Of a DNA stretch of 64,000 nt, positions 32,665 through 42,215 are shown one piece after another. The notes beneath the pieces are model-generated. The model did not search any database. It was not told where the DNA came from and saw only the letters and a list, made by a program, of their open reading frames with translations. The stretch's first letter is position 1, and every line of letters starts with the position of its first letter. The stretch covers positions 104,103-168,102 of the forward strand of contig NZ_JAAXMS010000011.1 in the NCBI RefSeq assembly GCF_012290005.1. Reading direction: 5' to 3'. Origin of the DNA: Crateriforma spongiae (GTDB lineage Bacteria > Planctomycetota > Planctomycetia > Pirellulales > Pirellulaceae). The position numbers and the translations under genes were made by a program.

Positions 32665-35496
32665 ATGAAAACCGACGAGCTACGTGAAAAGTACTTGGCC
32701 TTTTTTGAAACCAAAGGCTGTGTCCGCCGTCCCAGCGACGTGCTGGTCCCCACCTGGGACCCCTCGGTGCTGTTCACTCCCGCCGGAATGAACCAATTCA
32801 AAGACCACTTTTTGGGCAAAGTCACGCTGGATTTCACCCGCGCGACGACGTGCCAAAAGTGCCTGCGCACCGGCGACATCGACAACGTCGGACGGACCGC
32901 GTACCACCACACGTTCTTTGAAATGCTGGGCAACTTCAGCTTCGGCGACTACTTCAAAGAAGACACCATTCGCTGGGCTTGGGAATTTCTGACCGACAAG
33001 AAATGGCTGGGGCTGGATCCGGGCCGGCTGTCGGTCACCGTTTACAAGGACGATGACGAAGCGGCCAAGATCTGGCACGAAGGAATCGGTCTGCCCACGT
33101 CGCGGATCGCACGGATGGAGGAAGACGAGAACTTCTGGCCCGCGTCGGCACCCAGCCAGGGGCCCGATGGTGTTTGTGGTCCGTGCAGCGAAATCTATTA
33201 CGTGCTGGACGACGGCAGCGACGTGGAGATCTGGAATCTGGTGTTCACCCAGTTCAATCGCGTCGGTGATCCGCCGGATAATTTGCGGCCGCTGCCCAGC
33301 AAGAACATCGACACCGGGATGGGATTGGAGCGAACCGCCAGTGTTCTGCAAAAGGTCCCGACGAATTATCACATCGACATCCTGATGCCAATCGTCCAAG
33401 CGGCCGCGGAAGTAACGTCGGTCCCCTACGCTTACGACAGCGACAACGGCCGACGGTTACGCCGCATCACCGATCACGTCCGCGCGGCCACCTTTGCCGT
33501 TCACGAAAACGTGTACCCCGGTGCCAATGGGGCCAAGTACGTCATCCGACGGTTGATCCGACGCGCGGTGTTGGACGGACACCAGATGGGATTGCGCGAC
33601 CCGTTCCTGTATCAGATCGTCGACGCGGTGGCCGATGCGATGAAACCCGCGTACCCGGAATTGACCGAAACGGTCCAGCGGGTTCAGGGCGTCATTCGCG
33701 GCGAAGAAGAGCGATTCTTTGCGACCATCGACGCGGGGCTACAGCGGATCGATCGCATCTTTGGCGACATGGAAAAATCCGGCACCGGGATGATCGATGG
33801 TGACCAGGCGGCCGACCTTTACACCAGCTACGGCGTGCCGCCGGAACTGTTGCAACAAATGGGCGCCGAAAAGAGCTTCACGTTCGATTGGAACGGCTAC
33901 ACCGAAGCGATGCAGCGTCACGCCGAAATCAGCGGCGGCGATCAATTCAAACTGTTCCAAACCGGTCCGCTGGAAACGTTGAAGGAATCGCTGCGCCATA
34001 CCGAGTTTTTGGGTTACGACGCCACGACCGCCGACGCCACGATCAAGGGCATCATCATCGGCGACGGCACCGAGGACGATTCGGACGAATCGACGTTGGT
34101 GAAATCGGCTTCGGCCGATCCCGATCAACCGATGCGGTTGGTCTTGGATCGAACACCGTTTTATGGTGAATCCGGCGGACAAGTCGGCGACGTCGGCGTG
34201 ATCCGTGGCGATGGTTTCGAATTCAATGTCACCGACACACAGAAACACGGCGACTTGGTCGTTCACCACGGATGCTTGGTCAAAGGACAGGTATCCGAAA
34301 GCGACGCTTGCCAAGCGATCGTCGACCAGGACAACCGTCAAGCGTTGCAGCGGGCCCACAGCGCGACCCATATCTTGCATTACGCATTGCAGAAAAACGT
34401 CGGCGCGCACGCCCAACAGCAGGGCAGCAAGGTCGAAGCGGACGTGTTGCGATTCGATTTCAGCAATCAGGAGGCCTTGGACGAAGACAAGCTGGCGGCG
34501 ATTCGCACCGATGTCATCGATCGAGTCCAAGCCAAGGACCCGATCCACTGGCAAACGGTCGCCTTGGCCGATGCACGCAAAGCCGGCGCGATGATGTTGT
34601 TCGGTGAAAAATACCCCGACCCCGTCCGCATGGTTTCGATGGGGGAATTCAGCAAAGAACTTTGCGGGGGAACTCACCTGACGTCCACGGGCGATGTCGA
34701 AGCGTTCGAATTGGTCAGCGAAGAAAGCGTTTCGTCGGGCACCCGACGTATCGTTGCATTGACGGGGCCTCGAGCGAAATCGCACATCGAATCGACCATC
34801 GAAACGACTCGCAAGGCTGCGGAGATCCTGGGATGCAGCCAAAAGAATCTGGTCAAAGCGGCGACAGAATTGGCCAACGATGTCCGCGGTATCAAAAAGG
34901 AACTGCACAGCGGCGTGGCCACCGAACACGCCGAGTCGATCGTCGGAAATGCGGATCCGGGAACCCTGGAATACGAATCGGCCAAAACAATTTTGCGTGA
35001 CACGGCGCGGTTGTTGAACGTCGCCACATCAGACGTGCCGGATCGATTGAAGGCGTTGCTGGGTGATCGATCGGATCTGTTGGACGAACTGCAAAAAATG
35101 ACCGCAGGCGGCAAATTGTCCGCGGACGATTTGATCAGTTCGGGCCAAACGGTCGGTGACTGTCTGATCGTGGTGGCCGAAACGCCGGGAGCCAACCCGA
35201 ACATCATGCGGGGCTGGATCGACCAGATTCGCAAGAAGTCCGACAGCGCGTCGGCGGTCTTGTTGGCCGCGCGCCAGGGCGAAAAGGTCTTGTTGGTCGG
35301 TGGGCTTAGCAATGACTTGGTCAAACGCGGGCTAAACGCGGGCAAATGGGTGGGCAATGCCGCCAAAGCCCTCGGTGGTGGCGGTGGCGGGCGTCCCGAC
35401 ATGGCACAGGCCGGCGGGAAAGACGCCAGCAAGTTGCCCGAAGCGTTGGACGCAGCGGTCGCGGAGATCCAAGCGGCACTTAGCGAAAACGCTTGA
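32665..35496 (+). CDS. alaS: Alanyl-tRNA synthetase
   Basis: This 943-residue class II synthetase charges tRNA-Ala. It has the catalytic core (TPAGMNQFKDHFLG, RATTCQKCLRTGDIDNVG, HHTFFEMLGNFSFGDYFK), the tRNA-recognition region, the editing domain with HSATHILHYAL and CGGTHL (zinc-binding His and Cys), and the C-terminal DHHA1-like C-Ala domain ending in a Gly-rich loop (GGGGGGRPDMAQAGGK). The start ATG at 32665 gives the canonical MKTDELREKYLAFFE; the frame is open further upstream but without similarity. Length is slightly above that of the E. coli enzyme. It lies 243 bases after the double sulfatase and is probably expressed from its own promoter. Confidence 0.97.
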   Translation: MKTDELREKYLAFFETKGCVRRPSDVLVPTWDPSVLFTPAGMNQFKDHFLGKVTLDFTRATTCQKCLRTGDIDNVGRTAYHHTFFEMLGNFSFGDYFKEDTIRWAWEFLTDKKWLGLDPGRLSVTVYKDDDEAAKIWHEGIGLPTSRIARMEEDENFWPASAPSQGPDGVCGPCSEIYYVLDDGSDVEIWNLVFTQFNRVGDPPDNLRPLPSKNIDTGMGLERTASVLQKVPTNYHIDILMPIVQAAAEVTSVPYAYDSDNGRRLRRITDHVRAATFAVHENVYPGANGAKYVIRRLIRRAVLDGHQMGLRDPFLYQIVDAVADAMKPAYPELTETVQRVQGVIRGEEERFFATIDAGLQRIDRIFGDMEKSGTGMIDGDQAADLYTSYGVPPELLQQMGAEKSFTFDWNGYTEAMQRHAEISGGDQFKLFQTGPLETLKESLRHTEFLGYDATTADATIKGIIIGDGTEDDSDESTLVKSASADPDQPMRLVLDRTPFYGESGGQVGDVGVIRGDGFEFNVTDTQKHGDLVVHHGCLVKGQVSESDACQAIVDQDNRQALQRAHSATHILHYALQKNVGAHAQQQGSKVEADVLRFDFSNQEALDEDKLAAIRTDVIDRVQAKDPIHWQTVALADARKAGAMMLFGEKYPDPVRMVSMGEFSKELCGGTHLTSTGDVEAFELVSEESVSSGTRRIVALTGPRAKSHIESTIETTRKAAEILGCSQKNLVKAATELANDVRGIKKELHSGVATEHAESIVGNADPGTLEYESAKTILRDTARLLNVATSDVPDRLKALLGDRSDLLDELQKMTAGGKLSADDLISSGQTVGDCLIVVAETPGANPNIMRGWIDQIRKKSDSASAVLLAARQGEKVLLVGGLSNDLVKRGLNAGKWVGNAAKALGGGGGGRPDMAQAGGKDASKLPEALDAAVAEIQAALSENA

Positions 35497-35606
35497 TGCC
35501 AAAACGCGTGATCCGAGGCGCAATGATCCCCACGGGCCACCTTGCGTCGTTACCATCCGATAGAATGGCGGCGACGCAATGAACGGATCTTGAACCCAGC
35601 TTTTCT

Positions 35607-36548
35607 ATGTACGACCCCGCGTTTGAAACCTCACGGCTGTTATCGGCCAACATCGAAAAGGTCTTGCTGGGCAAACCCGACGTGGTCCAAATGCTGGTCC
35701 TGTCGCTGATCGCCGGCGAACACGTCTTGCTGGAAGACGTTCCCGGCGTCGGAAAAACGTTGGCCGCCAAAGCGTTAGCCCAGTCCATCGAAGGCAGCTT
35801 TGCCCGATTGCAATTCACACCGGATTTGTTGCCCGCCGATATCACCGGCAGCATGATCTATCGGACGGATCGACACGAGTTCGAATTCAGCCCTGGTCCG
35901 GTGTTTGCCAACGTCGTGTTGGCCGACGAAATCAACCGCGCCCCGCCCCGAACGCAGTCCGCGTTGCTGGAAGCGATGAGCGATGCACGCGTCAGCGTGG
36001 ACGGAAAGTCTCATCCGTTGCCCAGCCCGTTCATTGTCATCGCCACGCAAAACCCCTTCGAATTCGAAGGCACCTACGCGTTGCCCGAAAGCCAATTGGA
36101 CCGGTTCTTGTTGCGGACCAGCGTGGGGTATCCGGGGCGTGAAATGGAACGTCAGGTCATGTCGACGCACCGCACCGGTGAACCAGTCGATCAATTGCAG
36201 CCCGTCGTCAACGTCGAATCGGTGCGGCACGCCCAAATGGCGGTCCGCGAGGTGAAATTTGACGATTCGTTGGTCGAATACTTGCTGGACATCGTCGAAG
36301 CGACACGGCAACACGACGCTTTCCAAGTCGGCGTCAGCACCCGGGGCGCGCTCAGTTTTTACCGCGGATGCCAGGCTCGGGCGATTACCGAAAGCCGCGA
36401 CTATGTGACGCCCGACGACATCAAACAACTGGCCGTCGCCGCGCTGTCGCACCGTGTGTTGCCCGAAGGCATTTTCCAAGGCGCCGATCGACATTATGTC
36501 GAACAACAGGTCGCCGATTTGGTGCAACAGGTGCCGGTCCCGGTTTGA
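35607..36548 (+). CDS. MoxR-family AAA+ ATPase
   Basis: This 313-residue AAA+ protein has Walker A (DVPGVGKT), Walker B (VVLADEINRAPPRTQSALLEAM), sensor 1 (IATQNPFEFEGTYALPESQLDRF) and a C-terminal lid with STRGALSFYRGCQA. This is the MoxR (RavA/MRP subgroup) signature. MoxR ATPases act as chaperones, often maturing metal- or VWA-containing partners. Next, in the same direction, come a DUF58 protein and a TgpA-type transglutaminase, a combination conserved across bacteria. The spacing to DUF58 is 46 bases. Confidence 0.93.
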   Translation: MYDPAFETSRLLSANIEKVLLGKPDVVQMLVLSLIAGEHVLLEDVPGVGKTLAAKALAQSIEGSFARLQFTPDLLPADITGSMIYRTDRHEFEFSPGPVFANVVLADEINRAPPRTQSALLEAMSDARVSVDGKSHPLPSPFIVIATQNPFEFEGTYALPESQLDRFLLRTSVGYPGREMERQVMSTHRTGEPVDQLQPVVNVESVRHAQMAVREVKFDDSLVEYLLDIVEATRQHDAFQVGVSTRGALSFYRGCQARAITESRDYVTPDDIKQLAVAALSHRVLPEGIFQGADRHYVEQQVADLVQQVPVPV

Positions 36549-36594
36549 TCGACCGGACGGCGCTTGACCTATTTGATTTGGTCACCCCGAAAAC

Positions 36595-37983
36595 ATGATT
36601 CGACGCACCCGTTTGACACGACTGGGTTGGCACTTTGGATTCGTCATCGCCTTTGCCATGCTGGGCGGCGCGATCCGCGGGCTGAATCTGTTGTTGGTCT
36701 TGGCGGCCATCATGGTCGGGGCGTTGATCACGCAGTGGCGATGGTGCACTCGAGCGGCAGAATCAGTGGACATCCGCCGACGTTTGCCCAGCGAGGCCTT
36801 TGCCGGTACACCGTTCCGTGTCCGGTTCCGATTGACCAATCACAATCGATTCTTGCCACTGTGGATGTTGCGAATCACCGACCAAATCGTTCTGGACGAT
36901 CAACGGAACAGTGGTCGATGGTTGAAAGTATTGGGCGGCGGCACGGCGGGTCCGGAACAACGCGCCAAAGCGGTCAGCGGGATCGGAGTCGTCGGCGGGC
37001 GTCAAACCGTGACACCGTCGTACATCTGCCGGATCGCCGACCGAGGATCGTATCGATTCGGGCCGGTCACGGTGTCCACGACCTTTCCGTTTTCCCTGAT
37101 GAAAGCCGAAGCCCAGTCGGACCTAGGCCAAGTGCTTGACGTGTATCCGCGGTTATTGCGTTTGCGTCGGGGATGGAAAAACGTCCTACTGCAGCGGACC
37201 GGCGGCGCGACGGTCGGCGCGCATCGCGGCGGCAATGACGAAGGCGACTTTTTTGGGCTGCGCGAATACCATCCCGGTGACAATCCAAAGTGGATCCACT
37301 GGCGCACCACCGCGCGGCTGGGCGACTTGGCGGTGCGTCAGTTCGAACAGCAACGACGTTATGACGTTTGTTTACTGTTGGACGCTTGGTACGCACCGGA
37401 CCAAGCCATGCCAAGCGTCTTGTCGGGATCGCCATCCAGTTCGAAATCGTCTGGAGCCAATTGGTCCGGACGCATCCGGACGGGCGACGATGTGGAAACG
37501 GCGATCAGTTTGGCGGCCACGTTGTTGGTCGACTTGGCATCCCAGCCTGGCAACCGTGTCGTTTTCGCTTCGGCCGGCGTCAGCAGTCGCGCGATGATTG
37601 CGGGCACATCGTTCGAAGCACGGCGAAGGTTGTTTCAAACCCTGGCTCGGATTCAACCGTCGGCCAAACCACCGATCAAACAAACACTGGACCACGCCGT
37701 CGAAGCGGTGGGATTGCCCCAAGATTTGATCGTGGCCAGCCCGCGATCCCAGGAAGACGCGATGAACGGGGATCCAGAACTGCGTGACATTTTGACGATG
37801 TGGGCACGACGCGGGCGAATCCGCTGGTTGGACGTGACGACCGATACCGTCGGCGGCATGATCGTCAGCCCCGAATCGAACAGCCAACCATCGCCGGGAA
37901 CTGCGCGTTCCGGTCAAACCGCCAAGCAGTTTTTGGACACGGACGCCGCCGCGTCGGTCGGGCTGCGAAAGGACGAAGCGTGA
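36595..37983 (+). CDS. DUF58 domain protein (VWA-like partner of MoxR)
   Basis: This 462-residue protein has two N-terminal hydrophobic segments (about 12-45), an extracytoplasmic immunoglobulin-like region, and the DUF58 hallmark FFGLREYHPGDNPKWIHWRT near residues 220-240. A VWA-like fold with LLLDAW follows. A Ser/Gly-rich insert near residues 278-298 interrupts the VWA fold. The stop shares one base with the next gene's start (TGATG), so translation is coupled. The role is inferred from the MoxR-DUF58-transglutaminase module, thought to assemble or modify envelope proteins. Confidence 0.9.
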   Translation: MIRRTRLTRLGWHFGFVIAFAMLGGAIRGLNLLLVLAAIMVGALITQWRWCTRAAESVDIRRRLPSEAFAGTPFRVRFRLTNHNRFLPLWMLRITDQIVLDDQRNSGRWLKVLGGGTAGPEQRAKAVSGIGVVGGRQTVTPSYICRIADRGSYRFGPVTVSTTFPFSLMKAEAQSDLGQVLDVYPRLLRLRRGWKNVLLQRTGGATVGAHRGGNDEGDFFGLREYHPGDNPKWIHWRTTARLGDLAVRQFEQQRRYDVCLLLDAWYAPDQAMPSVLSGSPSSSKSSGANWSGRIRTGDDVETAISLAATLLVDLASQPGNRVVFASAGVSSRAMIAGTSFEARRRLFQTLARIQPSAKPPIKQTLDHAVEAVGLPQDLIVASPRSQEDAMNGDPELRDILTMWARRGRIRWLDVTTDTVGGMIVSPESNSQPSPGTARSGQTAKQFLDTDAAASVGLRKDEA

Positions 37984-40676
37984 TGGCCAACGGACAGACG
38001 GTCGGCGAAGCCAACGGGTCGGTTGTCGTTGCCAACCCCACCAAACCCCAGCGTCGGCTGATCAATCGCACCCAGTTGTCCTTTGCCGTGTTGTCGTGCT
38101 TGGGCGGACTGGCGATGCGTGGCGACAATTTGGAAGGCCTGGCCACGACCGCCGCCGTATTCTCAATTTTCGGCTATCTGTTCGTCGATCGCTTCCGCTT
38201 GTTTTCCATGCCCGCGCCGCTGGCGTACACCGCGATGGGCATCGCCGGACTTTATTGTGTCAGCGATTTCAGCGACTTGGGCGGCCCAGGCAGCAAACAG
38301 ATCGAGGCGGTCGCCTATTTGTTGGTGTCGGTACAAGCGGTCTTGATGCTGCAGCGTAAGACCCAGCGGATCTATGAACAGATCGTCGTCTTTTGTTTGT
38401 TGCAACTGATCGTTGCGGCGGTGTTCAACGATGCCCTGCAGTTCGGCGCTGCTCTGATTCCCATTGGTTTGGTCGGTGTCTTTGGTTTAAGCCTGTTGTC
38501 CACCGCCAGTGCGGCAACCGAAGGCGATGATTCCTTGGCGATCGACCAAACGTTCCACAGTGCGTTGGACGCGCAAGGTCGAATCACGGTTCCGCCCAGC
38601 GACGAAATGTTCCAAGACGATGAACCGGAGATTGATCTGGATGAAGCATGGATCTTGACCGGCACACCGGAATCGAACCAGTCGCTGGCCTTGGCCGGAC
38701 GCCGGACGTTTTGGGTCATCGGCATGACCATCACGCCGGCGGTGTGGTTGATTGCCGCGATCTTTTTCTACGCGTTGCCGCGAATGACCGACGCGTCGAC
38801 GATGGGCAGTGCCGGGTCCGCATTGGTGGGCTTCAACGATGAAGTCGACTTGATGCAAGTCGGTAAGTTGCTGCAAAGCGGTGAAACGGCGCTGCGCGTG
38901 CGCATGCAAGATCGGCGGACGGGAAAACTGTACAAGATCACCGGGCCGATGTACCTGCGTGGCCGGGCGTTGGAGACGTACAGCGTGGATTTGACCAGCG
39001 AGCTTTCCCACGGCCAGTGGCGATCACGCAATGCGGGAATTCTAAGTCGTTTCGCGCCCACGCCCGTCGAATACGAGGGGATCCCCGCCAAAGACCGCGC
39101 CCTGTTCGACTCGGTGGCGGTCACCGTCAACCACGAAGCCACCAAGTCCCAGTCGCTGTTCGGGATCGTTCCCTATTTCGAGGTCGCAGGTCCGGGACGG
39201 ATCCAACACAAACCGGCAAGCTATGAATTGTCTCGGCCCAAACGATCCTCGGGCGGCTATCCACGCTATCGCATTCGATACACGACCAACGCGTTCTATC
39301 TGGGAAACCAGTCGGAATTCATCTCACCCTGGACCAGCGACGACCCATGGGGACGCACGCACCAAGATGAAACCAGACTTGCCAACGATGAAGACTTGTT
39401 GGATTTCGATACCGAAGACGACGCCCAATTAGAACAGCGGTTGGAAATCCGAAACCTTCGTTACAAGACGGAAGAGGACTGGGAAAAGTATCTCGAACTG
39501 TGCACCGAATGGAGTCGGGAAAACATCCCAACGGCCGGGCGGTTGGCGAAGATGATTCGACGGGACATGGCGGCCGATCGTGGAAGCACTTTCGACTTCG
39601 TCAAGGCGGCCGAAAATCTGTTCTCCGCCAAAAACGACTTCGAATACACCTTGGACCTCAGCGCCGACATCTTGGAAGGCGTCGACCCGATCGAACAGTT
39701 CTTGAAGGTTGATCGACGCGGTCATTGCCAGTTTTTCGCATCCGGTCTGATCATGATACTGCGAAGCGAAGGCATCCCAGCGCGGATGGTCGTCGGCTAC
39801 TGCACCGACGAATACAACGAATTGGGGGACTACTACGTTGCGCGACAGTTGCATGCCCATGCTTGGGTCGAAGCCCTGTTGCACAAGGACGAATTGCCAC
39901 CGACGGCGAATCTGGCCGGACAGCGACCGTCGGAATACTACTGGGTGCGTTTGGATCCGACGCCGGGCGGTTCGGGCGGCGGAATCACACCGGATCGCAG
40001 CGGTGGGGTGAACCAAGTGCTGGACATCGCGCAAAACCTGTGGGACGACTACGTGGTGGACATGGACGGGGGACGCCAAGACCGCGTGCTGTCGGCTACC
40101 GCGGGATCGACGCCGATGAGCGATGCGTACACCCAAATGATCCAGCGATTGCAGGCCAGTTTGGCTCGGGCTCGGGCCGGTGAACTGGGCGGTGGTTCGT
40201 TGGCCAAAGGCAATCGATTCTCATTGCCCGCCGCGCTCGCGACGATCGGCATGTCGGTGATGGTGATCGTGTTGCTGCGGCTGAAGCTTCCCGCACTGTT
40301 GGGACGCGATCGCGGCGACCTTGCCGAAACCGCTGCGGCACGCCCCACGCTGGCGTTTTATGCCGATGCCGTCGATCAGCTGCAGCGTTTGGGCGTCCAT
40401 CGACACACGGCGCAGACCCCCGCCGAACTGTCCACAGAAATTTCTGCGAAGACTTCGCGGTCACGTTTTCCCGCCGGAGAACCCTTCGCGGCACTGACGC
40501 GGTTGTTCTATGCCATGCGATATCGCGGTGACAGTGTGGACGCAAAGGTGACAGATTCGCTGTTAGACGATCTGAATGAGCGAGTCGGCCGCATCGTGAA
40601 CCAGGGGGACATCGGCGCGGGCGCGTCTGGGCAAGCTGGACAACCCGATGCTGTTGAACCGGCTGGGAAACCCTAG
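37983..40676 (+). CDS. TgpA-type membrane transglutaminase-like protein
   Basis: This 897-residue protein has an N-terminal membrane block (DUF3488-like, several helices to about residue 200, with another near 250), a large periplasmic transglutaminase-like domain, a further helix near 755-775, and a C-terminal DUF4129-like cytoplasmic tail. The catalytic triad residues are visible: Cys in DRRGHCQFFASG, His in LHAHAWVEAL, and Asp in WVRLDPTPGG. Length is somewhat above the roughly 670 residues of Pseudomonas TgpA, mainly from the periplasmic part. The start ATG at 37983 overlaps the DUF58 stop. It completes the MoxR-DUF58-TgpA set. Confidence 0.92.
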   Translation: MANGQTVGEANGSVVVANPTKPQRRLINRTQLSFAVLSCLGGLAMRGDNLEGLATTAAVFSIFGYLFVDRFRLFSMPAPLAYTAMGIAGLYCVSDFSDLGGPGSKQIEAVAYLLVSVQAVLMLQRKTQRIYEQIVVFCLLQLIVAAVFNDALQFGAALIPIGLVGVFGLSLLSTASAATEGDDSLAIDQTFHSALDAQGRITVPPSDEMFQDDEPEIDLDEAWILTGTPESNQSLALAGRRTFWVIGMTITPAVWLIAAIFFYALPRMTDASTMGSAGSALVGFNDEVDLMQVGKLLQSGETALRVRMQDRRTGKLYKITGPMYLRGRALETYSVDLTSELSHGQWRSRNAGILSRFAPTPVEYEGIPAKDRALFDSVAVTVNHEATKSQSLFGIVPYFEVAGPGRIQHKPASYELSRPKRSSGGYPRYRIRYTTNAFYLGNQSEFISPWTSDDPWGRTHQDETRLANDEDLLDFDTEDDAQLEQRLEIRNLRYKTEEDWEKYLELCTEWSRENIPTAGRLAKMIRRDMAADRGSTFDFVKAAENLFSAKNDFEYTLDLSADILEGVDPIEQFLKVDRRGHCQFFASGLIMILRSEGIPARMVVGYCTDEYNELGDYYVARQLHAHAWVEALLHKDELPPTANLAGQRPSEYYWVRLDPTPGGSGGGITPDRSGGVNQVLDIAQNLWDDYVVDMDGGRQDRVLSATAGSTPMSDAYTQMIQRLQASLARARAGELGGGSLAKGNRFSLPAALATIGMSVMVIVLLRLKLPALLGRDRGDLAETAAARPTLAFYADAVDQLQRLGVHRHTAQTPAELSTEISAKTSRSRFPAGEPFAALTRLFYAMRYRGDSVDAKVTDSLLDDLNERVGRIVNQGDIGAGASGQAGQPDAVEPAGKP

Positions 40677-40793
40677 GCGTCGAAAACGTCTCGTTCGCCG
40701 TGGCCTGGATGCCCACAAACGGTGGAATGATCCGAAGTCACGGCTATACTTTGTTGGACTGATTTCTGGACTTCAAACGCGAACAATCGCTAC

Positions 40794-41468
40794 GTGATCG
40801 TCACCATCGATGGCCCCGCCGGCGCGGGGAAAAGCAGTATCGCTCGCCAAGTCGCTGACCGGCTGGCGTTCGAATTTCTTGACACCGGGGCGATGTATCG
40901 TGCCGTGACGCTGGGGTGCCTTCGGGCCGGCATCGACTTCGATGACGTCGATGCTCTGGAACAATTCGCTGGTTGCTTGGAATTGCGTTGGGACGACCAA
41001 CGCATTTTTCTTAACGGCGAAGACGTTTCGGAGGAGATCCGGCAACCGGAAGTCAGCGCCGCCATCGGTCGGATCGCCGATCTTTTGCCGCTGCGGACCA
41101 GGCTGTCGGAAATGCAACGACAGGTCGCCGAGGGCAAAGACATCGTCACCGAGGGACGCGATCAAGGCGCCGAAGTTTTCCCTGACGCGGAATGCAAGGT
41201 GTTTCTGACCGCGTCACCGCAGACCCGCGCCCGTCGCCGTCAGTTGCAATTGTCCGAAACGGGCGTGAATCTTTCGATCGACGAAATCCTGGACGCCCAG
41301 AATAGACGCGACCTGGAAGACACCACGCGTGACGTTGGACGGCTGCGTGCGGCGGATGACGCGATCGTGGTGAATACCGACTGTCTGTCCAGCGATGAAG
41401 TGCTGCAGGCGGTTTTGGAAATCATCCACGGCGTCTTGGAATCCCGAACGTCCAAGACCGCTTCTTAA
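40794..41468 (+). CDS. cmk: Cytidylate kinase
   Basis: This 224-residue kinase phosphorylates CMP and dCMP. It has the P-loop GPAGAGKSS directly after the start, LDTGAMYRAVTL, the NMP-binding insertion, and VTEGRDQGAEVFPDA followed by FLTASPQTRARRR, all family motifs. The usual GRDIGT reads GRDQGAEV. Translation begins at GTG 40794; TATACT about 45 bases upstream could be a -10 element. It stands alone after the TgpA gene. Confidence 0.95.
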   Translation: MIVTIDGPAGAGKSSIARQVADRLAFEFLDTGAMYRAVTLGCLRAGIDFDDVDALEQFAGCLELRWDDQRIFLNGEDVSEEIRQPEVSAAIGRIADLLPLRTRLSEMQRQVAEGKDIVTEGRDQGAEVFPDAECKVFLTASPQTRARRRQLQLSETGVNLSIDEILDAQNRRDLEDTTRDVGRLRAADDAIVVNTDCLSSDEVLQAVLEIIHGVLESRTSKTAS

Positions 41469-42215
41469 CTGCGCGGGCTGAACGCCTTGGGTTTAGTAAC
41501 CCGAAACTGACGCATTGGGTTGCTATTTGGCTGAAAACTTCTGCCCGCAGCTATCGCGTCGAAATCCGATGTCGGGGTACATCAGCTCTTTTGGCCTCCC
41601 CCATCGCGAAGCCAGCTGCACCCCCACGCCAAAGGGCTGCCGCCATCGTGACGGTTCCGCGTTGACACAGCTGCCTCGCGGACGTGATTTACCGCACAGC
41701 TTCTGCTGATCGTCTTCTGCTGTTCAGCGGTAGGGCGGACATCGAAACAATGGTCCGCAGACGCCCATCAGGCTGTTTTGGCGGGTGCCAGGTGCGCCAT
41801 AACGTCACCGGTGGAAAAATTCCTGAACAATTTTCGGTGCCCGAATCGGGTTACGGGACAAATCGTCGCTATCCACAAAAAGAACCTAAGGGAATCTCAT
41901 TGTCCTTTAAATGAGCAACTAGGGGCGCAGACACGCCACCCCCGTGGGGCTATTTGTCGCACCATTGGCAACTCACCGATAAAAGTGATCGCCCATTAGG
42001 CAGAAGCTAATGAACCTTCGCTCCGGCGTAATGGATTTGAAACTCGCTGATCGTTAACGTTTGATCAAGTTGCTGGAACGTCCACCACTAATGCTCATTA
42101 ATGGTGCGTCTGGGAACTCAGTTGTCGCACTGGGGCAGTCGAGTGCGACAAAAGGTGTACACCCGCACCTGATCCGCGGGGCGATTTATTTTTCTCGAAG
42201 TTTTGGAGTTCTCAG
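41469..42215. other. Long intergenic region with inverted repeats before DUF1559 gene
   Basis: These 747 bases lack a convincing coding frame. Structured points are GGGTT/AACCC just after cmk (about 41500), CCACTAATG/CATTAATGG near 42090, and a perfect 10-bp inverted repeat TTGTCGCACT (42122-42131) with AGTGCGACAA (42142-42151), followed by AGGTG/CACCT (42153-42170). The part from about 41820 is less GC-rich. A promoter and structured 5' UTR for the pseudopilin-like gene are likely; no T-tract follows the repeats. Confidence 0.5.
42122..42151 (+). promoter_or_regulatory. Perfect 10-bp inverted repeat upstream of DUF1559 gene
   Basis: The arms TTGTCGCACT and AGTGCGACAA are separated by ten bases. 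It ends 64 bases before the DUF1559 start codon, where it could be an operator or a 5' UTR hairpin. It is not followed by a T-tract, which argues against a terminator. Confidence 0.4.

Noticed and set aside
41515..41999. Three short plus-strand frames after cmk
   Set aside because: No ribosome binding sites, low-complexity composition and mutual overlap; treated as non-coding.
42122..42151. Inverted repeat as an intrinsic terminator for cmk
   Set aside because: No T-tract follows on either strand, and it is over 650 bases after cmk.
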